Program-made: the position numbers and the translations under genes | The notes under the pieces: model-generated | What the model was told of the DNA's origin: nothing | Database searches by the model: none | The model's input: the letters and a program-made list of their open reading frames with translations, nothing else | Part shown: piece by piece, positions 1 to 11,437 of the stretch | Numbering within the stretch: position 1 is the stretch's first letter | How the letters are laid out: each line of letters begins with the position of its first letter | NCBI GenBank assembly: GCA_001247695.2 | Contig: LGRX02035190.1 | Coordinates: 35,399-99,398, forward strand | DNA: 64,000 nt | Direction: 5' to 3' | Origin: Cymbomonas tetramitiformis | Taxonomy: Eukaryota; Chlorophyta; Pyramimonadophyceae; Pyramimonadales; Pyramimonadaceae

Positions 1-537
1 CGCGTATATCGTACACACGACGTATCGGTACATATGCAATCGAACGTCGCTTGCAGAATTCGAAATAAAAAACAAAATCATTGCGATCGAAAGTTTGAAA
101 AAGTGAAAAAATTGATAAAATATTTCAATCACTCTTCGGTTTATATCGCTACCGATTCGAATAGAATGTTAACACTATTTACCAGTAGGGTATCTGCAAA
201 CATTGTAAACCACGTACCAAAAAGATTTAAAAATGACATATCTTCAATCACAGATTCTCAAACTAATGCGCTTACCCAGTTTCACCATAAAGCCTACCAA
301 CTAGAGGATACCTTAAGCAGCATTTACTCTTTATCGAAAGCTAGCAAATTGTATATTGGACAGTTTCAAACTACATTTTCTCGAATTGGATTAATCGTAG
401 GGGCGCCCAATCTCAAGTTTGTATCCTTGGATGACATACAGTTTTGTTGCAAACTGGTATGCGACCAACCCGACTCTCGACTGTCATCCATGGGATTTTG
501 GATGCGACGCCTCTTTGACTCTGCGTGGAACGACTGA
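1..537 (+). CDS. Fucosyltransferase-like protein, C-terminal part (cut by window edge)
   Basis: The reading frame is open to the first base of the window, so the ATG at 34 is probably internal and the gene begins upstream. The C-terminal ~150 residues resemble the donor-binding half of FUT8/NodZ-type (GT23-like) fucosyltransferases: a strand ending in VYIATD, then a stretch LSKASKLYIGQFQTTFSRIG in the place of the family's 'LSxADFLVCTFSSQVCR' segment, then SLDDI as in FUT8. This fold transfers fucose from GDP-fucose to glycans. The classical serines of the donor site are only partly kept (FQTTFS), so activity is uncertain. The family is inferred from this motif order only. It would join a glycosyltransferase and a sulfotransferase elsewhere in the window as glycan-modifying functions. 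Confidence 0.5.
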   Translation, partial: RVYRTHDVSVHMQSNVACRIRNKKQNHCDRKFEKVKKLIKYFNHSSVYIATDSNRMLTLFTSRVSANIVNHVPKRFKNDISSITDSQTNALTQFHHKAYQLEDTLSSIYSLSKASKLYIGQFQTTFSRIGLIVGAPNLKFVSLDDIQFCCKLVCDQPDSRLSSMGFWMRRLFDSAWND

Positions 538-640
538 AAATTTGAGCACAGAAGAATCCTCTCTACGTGTCGCTAAATTATTTTGTGACTGATGTATACG
601 GTACGCTTTATGAACGAAAACAGTTACACAAAGCTTATGT

Positions 641-652
641 GTATATAAATAC
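641..652 (+). promoter_or_regulatory. TATA-like box of the kinase-like gene
   Basis: GTATATAAATAC lies about 40 bases before the ATG at 691. Similar boxes (GTATAAATAG) stand before the genes starting at 17136 and 22907 and, on the minus strand, before 36015. Confidence 0.45.
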
Positions 653-690
653 GATTCCATCGAATACACGCACTCTGCTACGCATAAACA

Positions 691-1892
691 ATGGAATACA
701 ATACTTTCGAAAAATTCTTTAAACTCGATGACATAAACAAGCAAGGATTTTGCCATGAGAATTTCATGCATACAGAGTTAGATTTTCCTCAAGCTTTTAG
801 GTTTGATCAGAACAAGAACGGTTTTCCGAAACCAACATATATTTTGTGTGAAGATGATGTTTCAGGTGCTACAATATGCTATGAAAAAGAAGATTGTACC
901 AATGATGAATTTGACAAAATGCAACCGATGACATCGATTCACATATATAAGTGTAAGGATCAACACGCCACACATCAGAGAATAATAGTAAAAAGACGCT
1001 GCATAGAAGGGGATTGGAAACAAATCTTTCAAGATGCAGAGAACAGGGTTAATACGACAAAGCTTAGTGCAGATCAGTATTTACATCTCGAAGATGGAAA
1101 TTCTGATGATGACAATTCAGCTATGATCATTGAACGACCATTACAGGTACATTGTATCAAAAATATAATTAATTTGTCTAGTCAGTTAGACTACGTACGA
1201 CGATTCAAATATTTATATGAACACTGTCGTCATGAAAAAGATTCATGTCAACTCCTCGATTATACCACACTCATCGATGGCAAATACTATACGTACACCG
1301 TGATGCCAAAATTTAGGGGAACTTTACGTAGCATTGAGCTTCTCGATTCTCCTCCTCGGTTCTGTCTAACACTTCTATACCACTTAACGCGTATGGTACA
1401 TAAACTGTTACAGAATTTGAGAGTAGACACATGTTACTTGGATATAAAAGAACCCAACATAGCCTATTACACGTATATGGAACGTATCTATTTTAGGTTT
1501 ATCGACTTGGAAAGTATTGGTACAAAGGTTCCTGCCACTTACCCTCATCCTGAAGTGCGTACAAACTTTGACAGAGTACCTTGTCGTAATAAATATATTT
1601 GGTGGGCATTCATGGTGACTTTTTTAAGATTCGTTACGATGGAGGCAGACAAACCCTCCATTTTTTTTTTGACAAGATAAGATCATCGCCAGCGCAAAAT
1701 GATGCGAACGCAGTATGCCAAAGAAAAGATATCCTCATTAAAGGTTTGACCTCAAAGATTGATAATGAGCAGGTTACGAAACAAATATGTAAGATATTCG
1801 AATGTTTTGCAAACTCGGACCTTGACAGAAAATTCTTTTGCGATCAGCTACACGAGCTGTGTGAAATTATTAAATCAGAGCTCAAGTTATGA
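691..1892 (+). pseudogene. Protein-kinase-like gene with a frame break at a T10 run
   Basis: The first frame (691-1680) carries a degenerate Ser/Thr kinase domain. The catalytic loop reads CYLDIKEPNIAYY (D-x-K-x2-N as in active kinases), and the metal-binding segment is FIDLES, with DLE in place of DFG. No clear glycine loop is seen. A run of ten T at about 1661-1670 breaks the frame: the first frame stops at 1680, while a second frame overlapping from 1599 continues to 1892 with a plausible helical kinase C-lobe ending in LHELCEIIKSEL. The shift equals one missing T, so it may be a homopolymer sequencing error, a real mutation or slippage. A related kinase-like gene starts at 54462. Cellular target unknown; such divergent kinases are common in large DNA viruses. 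Confidence 0.65.
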
Positions 1893-2016
1893 AACACGTC
1901 ATCAGTAAATGCGTTGGATGAAATATTGGTAGGAAATACATCTATTTGCCTCAGACAATATCGGTTTTAAGCACCTTTATAATCCGTTGAAATGCATATG
2001 CAAGTGGAGCAATCTT

Positions 2017-4868
2017 TTATGAACGAGCACGCCCTAATGCATCGCCCATCTTGACAAAAGTTTCTAAACGTCTACTTTTATTTTTTAGCAAATCCGCGTC
2101 AAATTTGATTCTCTTTTTTTGGAATACAATAATGGTAGTAGAACCGCCAAGTTTGTACATTCCTAAATCGTCTCCTTTGTTGACGTCCAGTCCTTCTTGT
2201 ACGTTGTCATGGATAATTATGCTTCCAACCATGGTCGCACCGATTAACACAATCGCTACCTGTTTGATTCCATGAATGATTATTACAAGCCGTAGAAAAA
2301 CAAACACAGACATAAAGCGGAATACACGCCGTACCTTGCCAAACTCCTTTGTGTGAATAATTATTACTTGACGTATATTTTCAGTGAACACCGGCACAGC
2401 GCTGTTTACGGCTACCGGATTAACGCTCCAGTATTGTTTACCCATTATGGGTGATATGCTCACAATACGACCCTTTACGGGACTGTGAACATGGTGATAA
2501 TCCTGTATTTACAGACACAAAGCTAATGAGTTGTTTTTTTGTGAAGCATCAAAATTAGCAGCAAAAATATCGTACTTGCGGAGTCAATCTACATATAGCT
2601 AAACCGCCACCTTCAAAACTCTGCGTATTTTCACATGACGCCGTGTTAGTACATTTTGTAATGTATCATTCTCAAAAAATATGTATACACGAACCGTCCA
2701 TACACCTTAGATATGTTGTCTCCCAAAAGTCGACGTAGCGTAAATTGCTTATTTTTTACCCAGAATTCTTGCACCCTGTCGCAACGATTGAATACTTCAA
2801 GCTCGTGACTCGGATCGACAATTGTATTGTCGTATCGAATAGAGCGTGAACAACATCATCTAAATCTTACCCATCAACGTTTTCAAAAACAGCTATTCGC
2901 GAATCACCTGCAAGAAGATCCACGTTTATTTTCTATATATCGAAAAATGTAAAGGAGAAAAAGTATCAAGCTTTACATGATTGCACCGCGTGTCGTAGAT
3001 TGCTAGGTTGATATATGGGTCGCGCTCCAGGTTTCAATTTCCTGAGAATACAATTCTCCAAATTGTGTCAGTCTACATATCACTCGTACGGAAGAATATG
3101 CAATGAGCACACGCTTCGCCGCGTACAAAACTGCGTACCTTGTAAAGAACTCATTAAAAGTATTGAAACTTTCGACAGATCCCAATACTTCTGTCATATC
3201 TATGTCGAAGGTATCAATAAAGCGCGCAATAAAGGTCGCGCTAGAAGGATCATCCGCAAGAGATCCCGCTTGATTGCTCGTCTGACGCATAACGTCGGTC
3301 GTTGATTGCAATTGGAGTATTCGACGACCAATCTGTTTTGTGATGTACGTAATATCAGAATAAATTTATCAATATCACAATACCGCTTTGAAGGAATAGA
3401 AAATTACGTACATCGAGCTGATACGTGAACCGTAAAGCCAAGTTAAGCGATGGACTGATCTTCTCTTGAAATATCATTCCTGTGAATATGTATTTATCAA
3501 AAAGAGTCAATCACATTCGAGTAAAGATGTGTCGATTAAAGCTCGATGCGCGATGATGAGAAAATATGTAATTACCTGTGTCACGCCTTATCACGCACGT
3601 AGCGGATGGTCGATATGCCATGTTTAGGGTTTGCCCGTATTCTTTGAGTCCAAGCCAGTCCAAAACTTGAGATGCGCCGCTGCAAAGTCACGCTCCAATT
3701 TTTAACACCGATGCATCACCAATTCAATACATTCTAAAGTTGAATTCGTACCTTGCCGTAGTATTACTCATTGTAGAAAAATAGTTCCATAAGGTGTTTG
3801 TGCTCTTATCTAAAATAATAGTACTTTGAATTACCCATTCGTACAGTAGATGGTTAGACACTAACGGTTCGTGTACAAGTCGTTCTGTTATGTCTTGAAT
3901 ATTTATAAACTTTTTCTGGTCGTTCTGCACTTTATCCAAATTCTTCCTTACTTTGTTCCACGCTTCTCCACGATTTTTGTCAAGTCTGAAAAACCAACCA
4001 ACAAGCACAATCAAACACACAATGTAAGACCCAAACAAAACATGAATCAAACCAAGCGACCATACTTCAACAATAAATCCGTAATCTGTACAAACTCCTC
4101 CTTCTGCAAATTTCCATCTTCGTGCTTGTCGATCGAGCGCATAATACTCTCCCAAAAATCCCGTTTTATTTCTTCGGTCTGTCGGATTGATACATCACAA
4201 TGAAATTTGCCTAAAGGCCCATTCTGATTGTTTTCTGAACACATGTCGATAGAAATATTCAGACGCTTCATAGTTGACAGCGTCAGCATTCTGATGTCTA
4301 TATAATTGCCTGTAGAACACATCGCGTCCATGAGTCTCAACATAACGAATAAACGTTCACATAACACTACTTTCAACCACCTGCGACAAAGGTATCCGCG
4401 CTTATTGAATCATCCTCATATATAGATATATAAATAATATGATCATCTTGAGTAGAAGATACCCATAGATGACACTTTTCCTCCCATGTAAGATTATCCA
4501 GATCCTGCATTAACAGCGCAATCGAAGGTACAGCGATCAGTATACAATCCTTCGCAATCGTAAAAGCTTGGTGTTATTCACTTTCACATATTCTGTATCA
4601 ATTATCGATTCTTCATCACGCATTGAATGCCAAATCGAATCCGTAACAGTTCATATAAAAACAGACACAATTTGTAGCGGACCTTATTCGATATGGCCTT
4701 AAACATCTGATCTCTCCATTTAACTACGCACTGCAGCTTTTTGTCTGTGAACGACTCACCCTCTAAACTGCCAAATGATATTGTCACCACGCCTATCATG
4801 TCCAATTTTGGTTGATTATTAGGTTCATTATGCTCATACTCTTCTTCCTTACTTTGTGCGCACCCCAT
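2017..4868 (-). CDS. PSD: Type II phosphatidylserine decarboxylase with C2 and EF-hand, 13 exons
   Basis: Converts phosphatidylserine to phosphatidylethanolamine at endomembranes. Exons read on the minus strand: 4868-4683, 4504-4381, 4309-4066, 3985-3752, 3679-3576, 3479-3412, 3332-3139, 3041-2977, 2907-2871, 2775-2706, 2620-2576, 2502-2335, 2259-2017. They sum to 1782 nt, exactly 594 codons, and all introns (69-178 nt) are GT-AG. The product is 593 aa; Arabidopsis PSD2 is about 635. Order: MGC start (possible N-myristoylation), C2 domain (~22-140), EF-hand loop at ~164-175, then the catalytic domain with FNTFNEFFTR, KLKPGARP, RLTPQDYHHVHSP, VNPVAVNS, GATMVGSI and GGST (~551-554). The last is the self-cleavage site giving the pyruvoyl group. 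The donors at intron 1 (GTCCGC) and intron 3 (GTATGG) are the least certain. It lies among intronless virus-type genes, so recent host origin is likely. Gene appears intact. Confidence 0.9.
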
Positions 4869-5028
4869 ATTTACTGGCAGCTATATTGTATTTACAAATA
4901 CTTGTATACAAAATCAACTGATGTGTGTTGAAATACACGTGTCTGCATATATATATATATATGCACATATATTTTTGTATATGTGATATGTACATTCTGG
5001 TAAATATACAATGAAAAATTAATAAACA

Positions 5029-5667
5029 ATGTCGTTTTCATCAGATTTGGAGTGTACCGAGACATGTTATAGGGTTGGTATTTTACCTTATGATGGCAAA
5101 CCGTTGAAAAAATCAACAACACGTTATGTCAACGATGGTCAAACGCAACAGACTGTCAATATAGCGCCGTTAGATGAAAGCTTACCCATATCAATACCTA
5201 CAAGCTACGTAGTATGTACGAAGAACGATAAGAAAACGATCGCTGAAATATATCAAGAAAACAACAAACTGCGCAAGAACCTTAACAATTTAAATGATCT
5301 TTGTGATATTTCAAATGCCGAAATTGTGAGATCGAGGCATGAACAGAAACGTTGTGAAGAAACTGTAGATCACTGCAAGGATTTTTATGAGCATATAATT
5401 AATAAAATGACAAAAAACTATTATGAGATAAAAACAGGAGTAGAAACCATGTTTAGAGACTTTACTGTTATAAAAACAGAAATAGAGAATTTATCTAGAA
5501 GACAAGATGAACAAAATACGGAAAAAAGTATTAAAAACATAAAGGAGAGCATACAAAAGATAGACGATAATATAAAAAATGTAAAAAACTTACCAGGTAT
5601 GGAAGATGAGATACAATTTAAATATGATCAATTACAAAATACGCAACAAATCTTTTTTGCTCCTTAG
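5029..5667 (+). CDS. Coiled-coil protein of unknown function
   Basis: 212 aa, starting with MSFSSD 160 bases from the divergent start of the decarboxylase gene. The N-terminal ~70 residues are mixed and contain a short proline-bearing stretch. From about residue 75 to 200 the sequence is rich in Lys, Glu, Asn and Ile with heptad-like spacing, typical of a long coiled coil. No membrane segment, signal peptide or enzyme motif is visible. The AT-rich codon use matches the neighbouring virus-type genes. No family is recognised. Confidence 0.7.
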   Translation: MSFSSDLECTETCYRVGILPYDGKPLKKSTTRYVNDGQTQQTVNIAPLDESLPISIPTSYVVCTKNDKKTIAEIYQENNKLRKNLNNLNDLCDISNAEIVRSRHEQKRCEETVDHCKDFYEHIINKMTKNYYEIKTGVETMFRDFTVIKTEIENLSRRQDEQNTEKSIKNIKESIQKIDDNIKNVKNLPGMEDEIQFKYDQLQNTQQIFFAP

Positions 5668-5696
5668 TTACGTTTAGCACGTACTCTTCAAAATGA

Positions 5697-5936
5697 ATTT
5701 CAGCTTACAGTACAACATTATATTTTCATATCGGAACACGTTTTACAAAATTGAAAATATGTGCTTTTAAACTAATTCTATTAAAAGCGAATATAGATTC
5801 CGCGCTTTATTTGTTTATACGCGACACCTTCAAGTCTTTGCTTCGATATTGTAAACCTAATTTGCAAACTATACGCGGTGAGATTCAGCGCTTTATTGAC
5901 CGCATAGTTGATTTGGTGTGCAATCTAATGACGTAA
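5697..5936 (+). other. Possible short ORF without ATG start
   Basis: An 80-codon open stretch downstream of the coiled-coil gene, in another frame, ends at a TAA at 5936. It has a hydrophobic and basic composition (for example LYLFIRDTFKSLLRY) but no ATG before a TTG at 5751. It could be a decayed gene end or chance. From here to 6201 no gene is seen. Confidence 0.2.
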
Positions 5937-6201
5937 CATCTTTTATGTTTCAATATCACAAAAGGCGATAATCAAATGAATGTACGCTCCTAACAGATAA
6001 AATACGAATCAAGCCGCGTTATATGCATAAAAACATAAACCTATCAGTAAATTTGTTCATCGCAGCGTAATGTATGAACAAACGATACATAACTACAAAC
6101 AAACTAGTTCATATATGTATATATATATATATCTGTGCACTTGTGCATGTCGATACCCAAACAAGTTATAGCGCCTTAAAGTAAAAAAACAATATTGTAT
6201 C

Positions 6202-8817
6202 ATGTCGCTTGAAATATGCATGCACCAGTCTATCAAGTCACAAAACGTCACCAGCAATTTTATGCCCGAATTATATACAAAAAAAACATTTCCTATATTT
6301 GTAAAGACAATACAGGATAGGGCTGAAAGCGCAAACAAATACTTGCTCGCCTTCGCTTTATACGATTGTATTGTAACAGATTGTTATTCTGAGGAACACT
6401 GGGACGTCCGCAACAGAACTTATAGAGCAGAACTGGCACAGCTATATACTCAAGGACCATCCGTTTTGATTCGTATGCTTTCAGAGATTCATACAAGCGA
6501 TATTGGTATGGAACGTATCGCGACTGACGTGTCCGCGTATATCTTATGGAAAAAATATATAACAGATTCTGCGAACAAGAAAACCGCATTGATAAGCTCA
6601 TCGTTTCTTGTTTGGATTGAAACTTCTTATACAAAAAAACGCTTTAAAGAAATAAAAGGCAAAGATCCGTGCGACATATTTTTTGAAACTTTTTACGAAT
6701 CAGATTCGAATGACAATTATGAAAAATATTTCAAAGAGTTGATACAAGCTGTTAATTCGAAGGAATTGGAAAATCTTTTGTTCAACTGTAATACTCCCAG
6801 TCACGTTTTTTTGATACATTATAATTTTATTTCACACGAATTAAGCGTATGTAATCATGGATCAGAAAATTATACAAACGTATCGTCGGACGACCCGGAC
6901 AATGAAAAAAAATTATTAGGAAGAATTGTAGGTATTTTAAGATACCTGTTCTCAATCAAATCGCATATACATATTTTTACGTATGTCAGATCAAATTTCA
7001 CTTTTTATGATAAGAGTATAGTTCTACAATCACTAAACCCGACAACCGATATCCTAAGACATACGGACGACGTAAGCGTTGAATACCGTAGAATTTCTCA
7101 ACAGAAACATTCTAATTGTTGGGAAATCTATTTGTATTATCTTAATGCGTTTCTTGAGTGTCCGCCTATGTATGAAGTTGGCATAACAGAGAGCAACGGA
7201 AGGGAAATACAAAGGCTTAGTACATTGCAATATCCTCAAATATCATACATTTTAGAAGAAGACCTAATATATAAAGCAATCGAAGTGCTTACGGACAACA
7301 TAACTATAGATGGCACCGTCAATCCTGATGATATATTTAAGTACTACAATTATTTTGTACATAAAATCACACAGCCGTTATCTTGTAACCCCAACACGAG
7401 AACATCAAGAACGTTTTCAGACGAATATACATTATCCGTTTTTCAAAACGCTCTCGATCCAGTATTTTTCAATCAATTATTATTACCAAAAAGCTATCCA
7501 ATGTCTTTAAAAGAAGCACAAACATTAATTGTAGATTTTTGGGAAAAAAATAAAACGTATTTAAAGAAAACTCAGACAACCGAGTTGTGGATAGCCAGCA
7601 TAGAAAACACCATCGAAAAGCAGCTCAATGAGTACAACAATAATATAATGGACGATTTAAAAAATCTGAATTCGTATCGTACCACCCTATTCATGAATAC
7701 ATTGAGATACATACATACACACGATTATAGCCGGGATAGACTAAAAAGTTTCAACAATCTTACTTTACATATCAAATGCGAAGGCTTACACATACAAGGA
7801 TTCGAAATCAGCATGGAGGCACAGAAATCGGATATGTTAGATGTATTTTCGTATCTGAACAATGAAACATACTCAAACAAACAAACACAGTCAAGACAAC
7901 TTTGTCACAAATACTTTATAGAGTACCATCAAGAAATTATTTTAAGATTAGTTCCTGATACGAATATGAAATTCACATTTAAACCTATCTTTCACACTCA
8001 CAATAAGAGTAAAGATGATTTTAAGTACGAATTTAAAATATCAACAATAGCAGATCATCCTCAGTTCAGTCGTGTGCGCAGATTTTTATATTTAAAAGAT
8101 ACTGAACAAATAGACGAATTTGAAAACTCGCATAAGGAAAAGGAGTGGAAACACGTGAAGTTCAACGTAAACAAAGGTGCACAGTCAGCAAGCACTGAAT
8201 GTTTTTTACAAGCGCCTGGTATTGGTAGAATAATGGAATGCAATTACATACGTATGTCTCTTCCAGAAACATCATTTGGAAATATCCTACATATTACAGT
8301 AGAAATTACGTCAGATACTGACCAACTTACAATGTGGCAAATTTTAGCGGTGCCAACTTACCATCCAGTATCAACTTTTAATCCTTATGTTTCATATCCT
8401 GTTATGAAAAATAATGGAAATATTCAACCTTCGTTATGTCAATTGTATATAATCGATGAGAGGAACAAGTTTGTACATATAAACTTACCAGTAAACACAG
8501 CAACCATGAATTACGACGTAAACATAAAAGGATGGATCATGGAGAGAAAAGAAATTGAGCTGCCAATACTAACTAAACTAAAGAATACTTGCCCTTCAAA
8601 TATAGGAAAATATAACTTAGACCACGCATTCCAGGTTACCGCAAATGTGAACGACTGCGATGGAAAAGTTATACAAGTACTATATACGCCCAAAGAAGGC
8701 ACGCGTAGTATGAGAAAATTTGTTGACAAAAAGAAAATGAGGGAGCACAAATTTACAATATCAAATATGATAGCCTTTGACATAAAAACCAATCCTAATC
8801 CAGACTCCGATTTATAG
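6202..8817 (+). CDS. Large protein of unknown function (871 aa)
   Basis: A single uninterrupted frame from MSLEICMHQ to a stop at 8817, the largest gene of the AT-rich part. The protein is mostly alpha-helical looking in its first ~570 residues (many Leu, Ile, Tyr, Lys). It becomes beta-rich in the last ~300, where strands such as MKFTFKPIFH, NILHITVEIT and KVIQVLYTP alternate with loops. No Walker, protease or nucleotidyltransferase motif, signal peptide or membrane span is visible. The length and two-part build would suit a structural or scaffold protein, but that is only a guess. The nearest genes are a coiled-coil protein upstream and the satellite array downstream. Confidence 0.75.
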   Translation: MSLEICMHQSIKSQNVTSNFMPELYTKKTFPIFVKTIQDRAESANKYLLAFALYDCIVTDCYSEEHWDVRNRTYRAELAQLYTQGPSVLIRMLSEIHTSDIGMERIATDVSAYILWKKYITDSANKKTALISSSFLVWIETSYTKKRFKEIKGKDPCDIFFETFYESDSNDNYEKYFKELIQAVNSKELENLLFNCNTPSHVFLIHYNFISHELSVCNHGSENYTNVSSDDPDNEKKLLGRIVGILRYLFSIKSHIHIFTYVRSNFTFYDKSIVLQSLNPTTDILRHTDDVSVEYRRISQQKHSNCWEIYLYYLNAFLECPPMYEVGITESNGREIQRLSTLQYPQISYILEEDLIYKAIEVLTDNITIDGTVNPDDIFKYYNYFVHKITQPLSCNPNTRTSRTFSDEYTLSVFQNALDPVFFNQLLLPKSYPMSLKEAQTLIVDFWEKNKTYLKKTQTTELWIASIENTIEKQLNEYNNNIMDDLKNLNSYRTTLFMNTLRYIHTHDYSRDRLKSFNNLTLHIKCEGLHIQGFEISMEAQKSDMLDVFSYLNNETYSNKQTQSRQLCHKYFIEYHQEIILRLVPDTNMKFTFKPIFHTHNKSKDDFKYEFKISTIADHPQFSRVRRFLYLKDTEQIDEFENSHKEKEWKHVKFNVNKGAQSASTECFLQAPGIGRIMECNYIRMSLPETSFGNILHITVEITSDTDQLTMWQILAVPTYHPVSTFNPYVSYPVMKNNGNIQPSLCQLYIIDERNKFVHINLPVNTATMNYDVNIKGWIMERKEIELPILTKLKNTCPSNIGKYNLDHAFQVTANVNDCDGKVIQVLYTPKEGTRSMRKFVDKKKMREHKFTISNMIAFDIKTNPNPDSDL

Positions 8818-9059
8818 AATGTTTACAAGGTTTCAAGTTTTGGAAAGAAGAATAAGTTTTGATATTGACAATGTAAGCTTAGTATATACGTTTTATGTGA
8901 ATACTACTGTTCTAACATACACTGGAGGAGTCCATTCTGTTTGGCTGGATTTTTTGGATGCAAAAAAATTATATTTATAAATATTGTAGAAATGTACTGC
9001 AATTTCCTAAGGTTTTATGAATTAAACATCGTTTTTGACATTTTTTCAATTTTTATGAT
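8818..9059. other. Intergenic AT-rich spacer
   Basis: Between the 871-aa gene and the satellite array. No gene, RNA or repeat recognised. Confidence 0.5.
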
Positions 9060-11170
9060 TTATGCCTTTCACTTTTGAATAAATCTTCAAATTTGGTATT
9101 TTATGGCCTTAAAAAAATCCATGCACACATGTGTATAGGGGGGAGGGGTGTCAAGCACGCACGGATTTTTTGGCGGCCCAAATTTCCCATCTTGAAAAAA
9201 TAGTAGAAATTTATCAAAGTTTTCTGAAAATTTGAGAGGTTGACATCCACTTTTGGACGACTTTTAAGATTTGGTATATTATGGCCTCCAAGAAATCCGT
9301 GCGCACGTGTGTATGGGGTGGGGGGGGTGTCGAGCACGCGCGGATTTTCCGGTGGTCCAAAATCCCAATCTTGGAAAAGTGATAGAAATTTACCAAAATT
9401 TTCTGAAATTTCATGAGATTCACATCCACTTTTTGGCAAAATTTCAAAATTGGTATTTTGTGGCCTCCTTTTCAGAGGTCTAAATTTCCCATCTTGAAAA
9501 AATGGGAGTAATTTACCAAAATTTTCTGAATTTTTGATAGATCGACCTCCACTTTTTGATGAATTTTCAAAATTGGTATTTTGTGGCTTCCAAGAAATCC
9601 GTGCGCGCGTGTCTATGGGGAGGGGTGTCGAGCGCGCGCGGATTTTTCAGAGGTCTAAATTTCCCATCTTGAACAAATGGGAGTAATTTACCAAATTTTT
9701 CTGAAAATTTGATAGATCGACCTCCACTTTTTGATGAATTTTCAAATTTGGTATTTTGTGGCTTCCAAGAAATCCGTGCGCGCGTGTGTATGGGGGGGGG
9801 TGTCGAGCGCGCGCGGATTTTCCGGCGGTCCAAAATTCCAATCTTGAAAAAATGATAGAAATTTACCAAAATTTTCTGAAATTTCATGAGACTGACAACC
9901 ACTTTTTGGTAAATTTTAAAATTTGGTATTTTGTGGCCTCCGAGAAATCCGTGCGCGCGTGTGTATGGGGGGGGGTGTCGAGCGCGCGCGGATTTTTCAG
10001 AGGTCTAAATTTCCCATCTTGAAAAAATGGGAGTAATTTACCAAATTTTTCTGAAAATTTGATAGATCGACCTCCACTTTTTGATGAATTTTCAAATTTG
10101 GTATTTTGTGGCTTCCAAGAAATCCGTGCGCGCGTGTGTATGGGGGGGGGTGTCGAGCGCGCGCGGATTTTTCAGAGGTCTAAATTTCCCATCTTGAAAA
10201 AATGGGAGTAATTTACCAAAATTTTCTGAAAATTTGATAGATCGACCTCCACTTTTTGATGAATTTTCAAATTTGGTATTTTGTGGCTTCCAAGAAACTA
10301 AAAGTGCGTGTGTATGGGGGTGTCGAGCGTGCGCGGATTTTTCGTAGGTCTAAATTTCCCATCTTGAAAAAATGGGAGTAATTTACCAAAATTTTCTGAA
10401 AATTTGATAGATCGACCTCCACTTTTTGATGAATTTTCAAATTTGGTATTTTGTGGCTTCCAAGAAATCCGTGCGCGCGTGTGTATGGGGGGGGGTGTCG
10501 AGCGCGCGCGGATTTTTCAGAGGTCTAAATTTCCCATCTTAAAAAAATGGGAGTAATTTACCAAATTTTTCTGAAAATTTGATAGATCGACCTCCACTTT
10601 TTGAAGAATTTTCAAAATTGGTATTTTGTGGCTTCCAAGAAATCCGTGCGCGCGTGTGTATGGGGGGGGTGTCGAGCGCGCGCGGATTTTTCAGAGGTCT
10701 AAATTCCCCATCTTGAAAAAATGGAAGTAATTTACCAAAATTTTCTGAAATTTCATGAGATTCGCATCCAATTTTTGGTGAAATTTCAAATTTGGTATTT
10801 TGTGGCCTCTGAGAAATCCGTGCACGCGTGTGTATGGGAGAGGTGTCGAGCGCGCGCGGATTTTCCGGTGGTCCAAAATCCCAATCTTGGAAAAGTGATA
10901 GAAGTTTACCAAAAAAACTGAAATTTTGAAAAATTGACATCCACTTTTTGGTGAAATTTTAAATTTGGTATTTCGTGACGTCCAAGAAATCCGTGCACGC
11001 GTGTATATAGGGGGGGTATCGAACACACGCGGATTTTTTGGTGGTCCAAAATTCCCATCTTGAAGATTTGAGAAAAGTTTTCCAAACTTTTCCTAAAATT
11101 TTAAGAGATTGACATCCACTTTTGGACGAATTTTCAAATTTAGTATTTTATGGCCCCCAAGAAATTCGAA
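9060..11170 (+). repeat. Satellite array 1, about 12 units of ~175 bp
   Basis: Head-to-tail units recur at 173-178 bp (the marker AAGAAATCCGTGCGCGCG falls near 9291, 9593, 9768, 9943, 10118, 10463, 10638, 10812 and 10985). Each unit has an AT-rich half with GACATCCACTTTTTGG and TTTGGTATTTTGTGG, and a CpG half in which a G-run is followed by GTCGAGCGCGCGCGG. Edge units are more diverged than central ones, as expected for a satellite kept uniform by unequal exchange, and one unit near 9468 is shortened. All open frames across it are products of periodicity. The same family occurs inverted at 32.66-33.33 kb. Confidence 0.95.
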
Positions 11171-11437
11171 ACCTGAGTTATTTTACAAAGTTATTACTTG
11201 TAACCTAGTTCAGTATTTTTGGAATTTACTTATCATACGAAAGAGTACTTTATATCGTCAACTACATCTTTTAGTTTTCATATAAAAAAACAACTGCCAA
11301 AAAATCCATACAAGTGTATGTTATATCAGTGGTATGCTTAATATATATATATATATCTCTATGCGTGTATACATTTAGTTGCATATATACGCCGAAACTC
11401 TCACACTCTTATATATCTATTATACAAAATTTGTATC
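11171..11437. other. Spacer with TA microsatellite upstream of the 11438 gene
   Basis: Contains an (AT)n run at about 11342-11356 and a TA-rich stretch just before the ATG that may hold the promoter. No gene seen. Confidence 0.4.

Noticed and set aside
2776..2870. Reading of decarboxylase intron 9 as coding (a VDPSHELEVF-like stretch)
   Set aside because: It is followed upstream by an in-frame stop, and the spliced reading without it gives a complete, phase-consistent protein with a better family match.
3015..4203. Plus-strand ORFs opposite the decarboxylase exons
   Set aside because: Shadows of minus-strand exons, with no domain and no promoter.
9101..11026. Long open frames on both strands through the satellite array
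   Set aside because: They repeat with the 175-bp period, encode the same low-complexity peptide again and again and have no independent start context.
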